The notes below the pieces were generated by a model, which was not told the origin of the DNA, did no database searches, and saw only the letters and a program-made list of their open reading frames with translations. A stretch of DNA of 11,581 nucleotides from Flavisolibacter sp. (GTDB lineage Bacteria; Bacteroidota; Bacteroidia; Chitinophagales; Chitinophagaceae), in the NCBI GenBank assembly GCA_013695175.1, contig JACDAZ010000064.1, positions 1 through 11,581 on the forward strand, in the 5' to 3' direction. Numbering within the stretch: position 1 is the stretch's first letter; each line of letters opens with the position of its first letter. Both the position numbers and the translations under genes were made by a program. Shown here piece after piece: positions 6,705 through 11,581 of the stretch.

Positions 6705-7979
6705 TTAATACCCATACTTATCTTTCCACCGGTTCTTTAAAAACTTTCGCAATTCTTCTTCCCTTGGTGTTTGAGCAGGATTATAAAATAATGTTCCGGC
6801 AATGGTATCCGGCAAAAATTCCTGTTCTATAAATGATTTGTCATAATCATGCGCATATTTATAACCCTTCCCATAATCCAGTTTTTTCATTAGTCCTGTT
6901 GGGGCATTTCTCATATGTAGTGGTACAGCTAAATCACCTTCTTTTGCAACTACGGCTAATGCTTTCTCAATAGCCATATATGACGCATTGCTTTTATGAG
7001 ATGAAGCCAGATAAGTAGCGCATTGTGCCAGGATGATTCTTGATTCAGGATAACCAATCTTAATTACAGCATCGAATGTTGCATTAGCTAATACCAATGC
7101 TGTTGGATTTGCATTACCTATATCTTCCGAAGCAAATATTACCATACGTCTTGCAATAAATTTCACATCCTCACCACCTTCTATCATCCTTGCCAGCCAG
7201 TATATAGCCGCATTTGGATCGCTGCCACGCATAGATTTTATAAAGGCAGAAATGATATCATAATGCTGTTCGCCACCTTTATCATACAATGCAATTCGTT
7301 GCTGTGCTATATGCACTACCTGGTCATTTGTAATAACAATTTTTTTATTGTCTTCGGATGATAAAGTATCAATCACTAATTCAAAAAGATTTAGAATCTT
7401 CCGGGCATCGCCACCTGATATTGTAATGAGAGCTTCTGTTTCTTTTAATTCTATTTTTTTTGTTCTTAACCATTCATCCTTTTGTATTGCATGTTGCAAT
7501 AATTCAATAAGATTTTCTTGGGTTAATGATTTGAGAACATAGACCTGGCACCTGCTAAGCAAGGCACTGTTTACCTCAAATGAAGGATTTTCTGTTGTAG
7601 CACCTATTAAAGTAATGATTCCTTTTTCAACAGCTCCCAGCAAAGCATCTTGCTGACCTTTATTAAACCTGTGTATTTCATCAATAAATAAAATAGCACC
7701 ACCAGACTTTTGTGCTTGTGCAATTGCATCTCTCACATCTTTTACACCTGCACTTATTGCGCTAAGTGTAAAAAATATTTTATCTAATGCTTTTGCTATA
7801 ATATTTGCTATGGTGGTTTTACCAGTTCCGGGAGGCCCCCACAAGATTATTGACGGTATTTTCCCACTTTCAACTGAAGTTCGCAAAATACTCCCTTTCC
7901 CTACAAGATGTTCTTGTCCAATTAATTCATTAATAGTTTCAGGTCTTATTCTTTCGGCTAATGGAGCAGAGGAATTCAT
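6705..7979 (-). CDS. rarA: Replication-associated recombination protein A (RarA/MgsA), AAA+ ATPase
   Basis: RarA belongs to the clamp-loader clade of AAA+ ATPases and acts at stalled forks; it interacts with SSB and is related to eukaryotic Mgs1/WRNIP1. The 424 residues match the family length. The sequence opens with PLAERIRPETINELIGQEHL (6-25), followed by Walker A GPPGTGKT (48-55), Walker B LFIDEIHRFNKGQQDALL (97-114), sensor 1 ATTENPSFEVN (127-137) and the arginine-finger segment LLSRC (140-144). The C-terminal half has the tetramer-forming region with GSDPNAAIYWLARMIEGGED and ASEDIGNANP, typical for RarA. The ATG at 7979 follows a 232-bp gap after aspS; no clear promoter was found, so read-through from aspS is possible. 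Confidence 0.97.
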   Translation of the reverse strand: MNSSAPLAERIRPETINELIGQEHLVGKGSILRTSVESGKIPSIILWGPPGTGKTTIANIIAKALDKIFFTLSAISAGVKDVRDAIAQAQKSGGAILFIDEIHRFNKGQQDALLGAVEKGIITLIGATTENPSFEVNSALLSRCQVYVLKSLTQENLIELLQHAIQKDEWLRTKKIELKETEALITISGGDARKILNLFELVIDTLSSEDNKKIVITNDQVVHIAQQRIALYDKGGEQHYDIISAFIKSMRGSDPNAAIYWLARMIEGGEDVKFIARRMVIFASEDIGNANPTALVLANATFDAVIKIGYPESRIILAQCATYLASSHKSNASYMAIEKALAVVAKEGDLAVPLHMRNAPTGLMKKLDYGKGYKYAHDYDKSFIEQEFLPDTIAGTLFYNPAQTPREEELRKFLKNRWKDKYGY

Positions 7980-8036
7980 TGTTCAAATTAATAAAATTGA
8001 TAAACAACTTTGAAGAACTTTAATAATAAAATCATC

Positions 8037-8137
8037 CTAATTCAACTGTGCTTTAAGAAAAGCTTCTATTTTATCAAATGCATGCGTCATTCAGTAACCA
8101 TTATTATAAAAGAAAGGGAGAAAAATAGAGGTTTCAT
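8037..8137 (-). other. Two tiny overlapping frames, possible gene remnant or leader peptide
   Basis: In the 232-bp gap between aspS and rarA, a 16-codon frame (8087-8137, MKPLFFSLSFIIMVTE) starts 8 bp after AGGAG, a rare good Shine-Dalgarno match for this phylum. Its stop overlaps (ATGA) a 17-codon frame (8037-8090, MTHAFDKIEAFLKAQLN). The second peptide looks like the C-terminal helix of a real enzyme, for example an alpha/beta-hydrolase. In the same frame upstream, across one TGA, one reads FLPFFYNNGY, so the pair could be the decayed end of a lost gene. Upstream of 8137 the DNA is a simple A/T tract (about 8169-8187). Both readings are tentative. Confidence 0.25.
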
Positions 8138-8211
8138 ATTTGCTTCTCCTGTTCAATTGATATGACGTAAAAACAAAAAATTTTTTTAAAGTTGCAATTA
8201 GATGAAAATTT

Positions 8212-10062
8212 TTATAAATCAGTCAACCGGATATTTAATTCACTTAATTGCTTTTTATCTATAGATGCCGGCGCATCAAGCATGGTATCCCTGCCACTGT
8301 TATTTTTTGGAAAAGCAATAAAATCACGGATACTTTCACTGCCTCCAAAAATAGCACATAACCTGTCAAGACCAAAAGCTATTCCTCCATGTGGTGGCGC
8401 ACCATATTCAAAAGCTTCTAATAAAAACCCAAATTTTTCTTTGGCTTCCTCTTCATTCATTCCCAAAGCTGAAAACATTTTTTCCTGAATTTCTCTTTGG
8501 TGAATTCTTATGGAACCACCTCCAATTTCATTGCCGTTTAAAACCATATCATATGCATTTGCTTTTACATTTGCATAAGCATGTTTTAGATATGCAGCAG
8601 GATCTTCAATTACCGGATCATTATTAATAATGGCTTCAACCTGTGCCGGTTTTGGTGATGTAAATGGATGATGACGTGCTACCCACCTGTTATCATCCTG
8701 GCTATATTCAAATAGTGGAAAATCTAAAACCCAAAGTAGTTTAAAGTTATTTTTATTTCTAAATCCTAAGCGTTCCCCCATTAATAACCGGAGTTCACTG
8801 ATAGCCTTTCTTGTTTTCTCTTCTTTTCCGGCCAAGATTAAAAGTAAATCACCCTTATTTGCATTGGTATAAGAAGCTATTGCCTGTAAGGCTTCCTGCT
8901 TAAAAAATTTATCAATACTACTTTTAAAACTGCCATCTTCATTTGATTTAATATATACCAATCCCTGCATTCCAATTTGTGGTCTTTTTACCCATTCAGT
9001 AAGTTCGTCTAATTGTTTCCTGGTATATTCTGATGCACCTGGTACTGAAATAGCTATTACTGTTTCTGCATTTGCAAATACAGGAAATTCTTCCAAACTT
9101 ACAGATGTATGTAGTTTATTGAATTCATCCTTAACTTCATTTAAGGATTCTGAAAAAACATAACCAGGAACTTTCAGATTTAAAAGTCGCATATCAAACC
9201 TGGTATCGGGTTTATCATTTCCAAAGTTCCACATGGCATATTCCCATGAGATTCTTTCTACAGCTTCCGTGTAATCAATTCCTTTTACTTCTTTAAAAAT
9301 ATATTTAATAAGCCCTTCAAACATCTGCAATACATCTTCCTGTTCAACAAAAGACATTTCACAATCAATTTGTGTAAATTCCGGTTGCCTGTCAGCTCTC
9401 AAATCTTCATCTCTAAAACACTTTACTATCTGGTAATAACGATCATACCCACTGATCATTAATAATTGTTTAAATGTTTGAGGTGATTGAGGCAATGCAT
9501 AAAAATGTCCGGGATTCATACGGGAAGGAACAACAAAATCCCTGGCACCTTCAGGAGTGGATTTAATAAGAAAGGGTGTTTCTATATCTATAAATCCTTG
9601 CTGGTGCAGGTAAGACCTTGTAGCCCTGCTTACATTATATCTTAATAGTAAATTTTCTTTTAATTCAGGGCGGCGCAGATCAAGATATCTGTATTTCATT
9701 AAAAGATCATCACCACCATCTGTATCATTTTGTATGGTAAAGGGTGGAACTGCAGATTTATTTAAAACCAAAAAACTTTCAACAGTTATCTCTACTTCTC
9801 CTGTTGGAATATTCAAATTCTTATTGGTTCTTTCAGTTACGGTTCCTGTAGCTTGTAAAACATATTCCCGCCCAAGTGGATTTGCTTCAAGTTTAACAGA
9901 CATAGCTTCATTGAAAAGCAATTGGGTAAGTCCATAGCGGTCGCGCAAATCAACAAATGTTATAGAACCAAATTTTCTTATGGTTTGAACCCAGCCTGCC
10001 AGCGTTACTTTAGTACCTGTATGTTTAATACTTAATTCACCACATGTATGCGTTCTATACAT
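8212..10062 (-). CDS. aspS: Aspartate-tRNA ligase
   Basis: Class IIb synthetase that charges tRNA-Asp with aspartate in the cytoplasm. The 616 residues are slightly above the usual bacterial length of about 590. The N-terminal OB-fold that binds the anticodon is at 18-100 ([20 protein letters not shown]). The catalytic core starts near 125 ([10 protein letters not shown]) with [21 protein letters not shown]. Motif 2 is [18 protein letters not shown] (216-233). The bacterial GAD insertion lies about 300-430. The late part has HHPFTSP, and motif 3 is GLDRL (564-568, Arg567), followed by IAFPKNNSG. The GAD insertion marks the bacterial rather than archaeal type. Whether it also charges tRNA-Asn cannot be judged here. 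The ATG at 10062 lies 23 bp after a perfect TAnnTTTG element, which supports this start and an own promoter. Confidence 0.98.
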   Translation of the reverse strand: MYRTHTCGELSIKHTGTKVTLAGWVQTIRKFGSITFVDLRDRYGLTQLLFNEAMSVKLEANPLGREYVLQATGTVTERTNKNLNIPTGEVEITVESFLVLNKSAVPPFTIQNDTDGGDDLLMKYRYLDLRRPELKENLLLRYNVSRATRSYLHQQGFIDIETPFLIKSTPEGARDFVVPSRMNPGHFYALPQSPQTFKQLLMISGYDRYYQIVKCFRDEDLRADRQPEFTQIDCEMSFVEQEDVLQMFEGLIKYIFKEVKGIDYTEAVERISWEYAMWNFGNDKPDTRFDMRLLNLKVPGYVFSESLNEVKDEFNKLHTSVSLEEFPVFANAETVIAISVPGASEYTRKQLDELTEWVKRPQIGMQGLVYIKSNEDGSFKSSIDKFFKQEALQAIASYTNANKGDLLLILAGKEEKTRKAISELRLLMGERLGFRNKNNFKLLWVLDFPLFEYSQDDNRWVARHHPFTSPKPAQVEAIINNDPVIEDPAAYLKHAYANVKANAYDMVLNGNEIGGGSIRIHQREIQEKMFSALGMNEEEAKEKFGFLLEAFEYGAPPHGGIAFGLDRLCAIFGGSESIRDFIAFPKNNSGRDTMLDAPASIDKKQLSELNIRLTDL

Positions 10063-10085
10063 ATAAGCATATTCTTATTTAGGCG

Positions 10086-10093
10086 CAAAGATA
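10086..10093 (-). promoter_or_regulatory. -7 element of the aspS promoter
   Basis: The complement reads TATCTTTG, a perfect match to the Bacteroidota -7 consensus TAnnTTTG, and is followed by CGCC. It sits 23 bp before the aspS ATG. A -33 TTG at the expected distance is not clear; the region reads ATGG near 10112-10115. Confidence 0.65.
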
Positions 10094-10148
10094 AAGGGTG
10101 GATATTCGTTACCATTATTCCTTTTTTATAAAGGATTCTGGTAATACT

Positions 10149-10178
10149 AAAAACAAAAAACCTCCATATGCGGAGGTT
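10149..10178 (-). terminator. Rho-independent terminator of dnaA
   Basis: AACCTCC (10159-10165) and GGAGGTT (10172-10178) form a perfect 7-bp stem with a 6-nt loop. On the minus strand it is followed by TTTT, G and five T. It lies 26 bp past the dnaA stop codon and before the aspS promoter, so the two genes are separate units. Confidence 0.88.
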
Positions 10179-10204
10179 CGTGTAAAAAAATAAGTTCAAA
10201 AATT

Positions 10205-11581
10205 TTACATGGCAGCCAGTTGAACTTTTTGCTGAAGTTCCATAACATTATCCCTGAACATTCCATCAGTATCCATCAGATCCTTTACGGTTTGGCAAGA
10301 GTGAATAACTGTAGTATGATCGCGACCACCAAAATGCTCACCTATAGTTTTTAATGAATTTTTTGTAAAAGCTTTAGCAAGGTACATACTGATTTGCCTG
10401 GCCTGCACTATTTCACGCTTTCTTGTTTTTTGTAACAGTTTATCATAAGGAACATCAAAGTATTCGCAAACCAATTTCTGAATGGTTTCGATAGTAATTT
10501 CTTTGCTGGATGATTTGACAAAATTTCGTAACACTTTCTTTGCTAATTCTAGATCAATTTCCCTGCGATTAAGCGAAGATTGTGCCAACAAAGAAATAAG
10601 CGCTCCTTCTAATTCACGAATATTATTATTAATATTATAAGCAATATATTTTACTACTTCCTTAGGCATTTCCAGACCATCATTCTTCATTTTTCTCTCC
10701 AGAATTTCAATCCTGGTATCATAATCAGGACATTGAACATCGGCGCTTAAACCCCATCTAAAACGGCTAAGAAGACGCTCCTGAACCCCTTCAAGATCTT
10801 TGGGTGCTTTATCAGAAGTAAGAACCAATTGTTTACCGGACTGGTGCAAATGATTAAAAATAGCAAAGAAGGCATCCTGTGATTTTTCAGCTTTATTAAA
10901 AAACTGAACATCATCAATAATCAATACATCAATTAACTGATAAAAATGTATAAAATCATTTATTGCATTATTGCGGCTATGATCTACAAATTGATTTATA
11001 AATTTTTCTGAGCTCACATATAATACCACCTTGTTGGGCTGGTTTCTTTTTACCTCGTTACCTATAGCCTGGGCAAGATGAGTTTTACCCAATCCTACAC
11101 CACCGTAAATAACAAGGGGATTAAAAGAGTTGCCACCAGGTTTGTCAGCAACGGTTTTACCTGCTCTCCTGGCTACACGGTTACAATCACCTTCAATGTA
11201 GGCATCAAAAGTATATACTGAATTTAATTGTGGGTCAATGTGCATTTTTTTCAATCCTGGAATGACAAAGGGATTTTTTACAGGCGTATTGATAACTAGA
11301 GGGAAGTCCATTTCATTATTTGAAAATGATTTATAACCGGTTCCGGAAACATCCATCGTTACGGGCTTATTATGTGTATTACCACCATCCACCATAATTC
11401 TATATTCAAGCCTGGCATCTTTACCTAATTCACGTTTAAGTGTTTTGGCTAAGAGATTTACATAATGTTCTTCAAGATATTCAAAGAAAAACTGGCTTGG
11501 CACCTGAATAACCAGGATGTTATCTTTTAAAGCTACAGGTTTTATTGGTTCAAACCATGTTTTATAATGCTGCCATTCAAC
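10205..11581 (-). CDS. dnaA: Chromosomal replication initiator DnaA, N-terminus cut by the right edge
   Basis: DnaA binds DnaA boxes at oriC and, as an ATP-bound helix, opens the origin. The frame is open to the window's end: upstream of an internal GTG at 11503, 26 more codons read WQHYKTWFEPIKPVALKDN and on to LVIQ, the classical domain I. The true start is therefore outside, about 10-20 residues further by family length. Visible are 458 residues. Domain III has Walker A GGVGLGKT (11081-11104), Walker B VLIIDDVQFF, sensor 1 VLTSDKAP and the arginine-finger segment LLSRFRWGL. Domain IV ends with the DnaA signature GGRDHTTVIHS (10298-10330), which contacts the DnaA box. Domain II is a short linker. 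dnaN does not follow; aspS does, after a terminator. No convincing DnaA-box cluster is in the visible flank. Confidence 0.98.
   Translation of the reverse strand, partial: VEWQHYKTWFEPIKPVALKDNILVIQVPSQFFFEYLEEHYVNLLAKTLKRELGKDARLEYRIMVDGGNTHNKPVTMDVSGTGYKSFSNNEMDFPLVINTPVKNPFVIPGLKKMHIDPQLNSVYTFDAYIEGDCNRVARRAGKTVADKPGGNSFNPLVIYGGVGLGKTHLAQAIGNEVKRNQPNKVVLYVSSEKFINQFVDHSRNNAINDFIHFYQLIDVLIIDDVQFFNKAEKSQDAFFAIFNHLHQSGKQLVLTSDKAPKDLEGVQERLLSRFRWGLSADVQCPDYDTRIEILERKMKNDGLEMPKEVVKYIAYNINNNIRELEGALISLLAQSSLNRREIDLELAKKVLRNFVKSSSKEITIETIQKLVCEYFDVPYDKLLQKTRKREIVQARQISMYLAKAFTKNSLKTIGEHFGGRDHTTVIHSCQTVKDLMDTDGMFRDNVMELQQKVQLAAM

Noticed and set aside
8165..8187. A/T tract as an aspS terminator
   Set aside because: The run AAAAAATTTTTTT has no loop or GC stem and is probably just AT-rich intergenic DNA.
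10094..10106. DnaA-box-like ATATCCACC (minus strand) upstream of aspS
   Set aside because: Two mismatches to TTATCCACA and no second box nearby, so there is no evidence for oriC in the visible part.
11501..11503. GTG as the start codon of dnaA
   Set aside because: The 26 codons upstream encode the conserved domain I, so this GTG is an internal valine.

Overview
The window is AT-rich and looks like a Bacteroidota chromosome, probably near Chitinophagaceae. This rests on three things: -7 elements of the TAnnTTTG type with almost no Shine-Dalgarno sequences, type IX secretion (T9SS) proteins (a PorG/DUF6089-like barrel and a C-terminal sorting domain), and core proteins of Bacteroidota character. 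The family-level placement is inference. All genes but uvrA read on the minus strand. No tRNA, rRNA, CRISPR array, insertion sequence or phage gene was seen.

Layout. Positions 1-76 hold the N-terminus of a lipoprotein that runs off the left edge. At 231-881 is a secreted protein of unknown function with a clear terminator at 181-207. A divergent control region (882-1060) with a 12-bp palindrome separates it from uvrA (1061-3952, +), the damage-recognition ATPase of nucleotide excision repair. uvrA ends 17 bp inside a convergent lipoprotein gene (3936-4448), which carries a 25-nt near-perfect inverted repeat at 4086-4110. Positions 4449-4731 hold no convincing gene but are rich in long inverted repeats and contain an SRP-RNA-like motif. 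Next come a very small protein that is almost only a T9SS sorting domain (4732-5088) and, 6 bp upstream of it, a PorG-like outer-membrane barrel (5095-6081). Then elaA (GNAT acetyltransferase, 6213-6668) and rarA (replication-restart AAA+ ATPase, 6705-7979) form a probable transcription unit. A short gap (7980-8211) with two tiny overlapping frames precedes aspS (8212-10062). dnaA (10205 to beyond the right edge) closes the window.

How they fit. dnaA, rarA and uvrA serve replication initiation, stalled-fork handling and DNA repair; aspS serves translation. They are chromosomal housekeeping genes placed side by side, not one pathway. The porG-like gene and the sorting-domain gene do appear to be one unit linked to T9SS or the cell envelope.

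The best candidates for something new are the structured region 4490-4735, the stand-alone sorting-domain protein and the inverted repeat inside the convergent lipoprotein gene. None amounts to a demonstrated new system.
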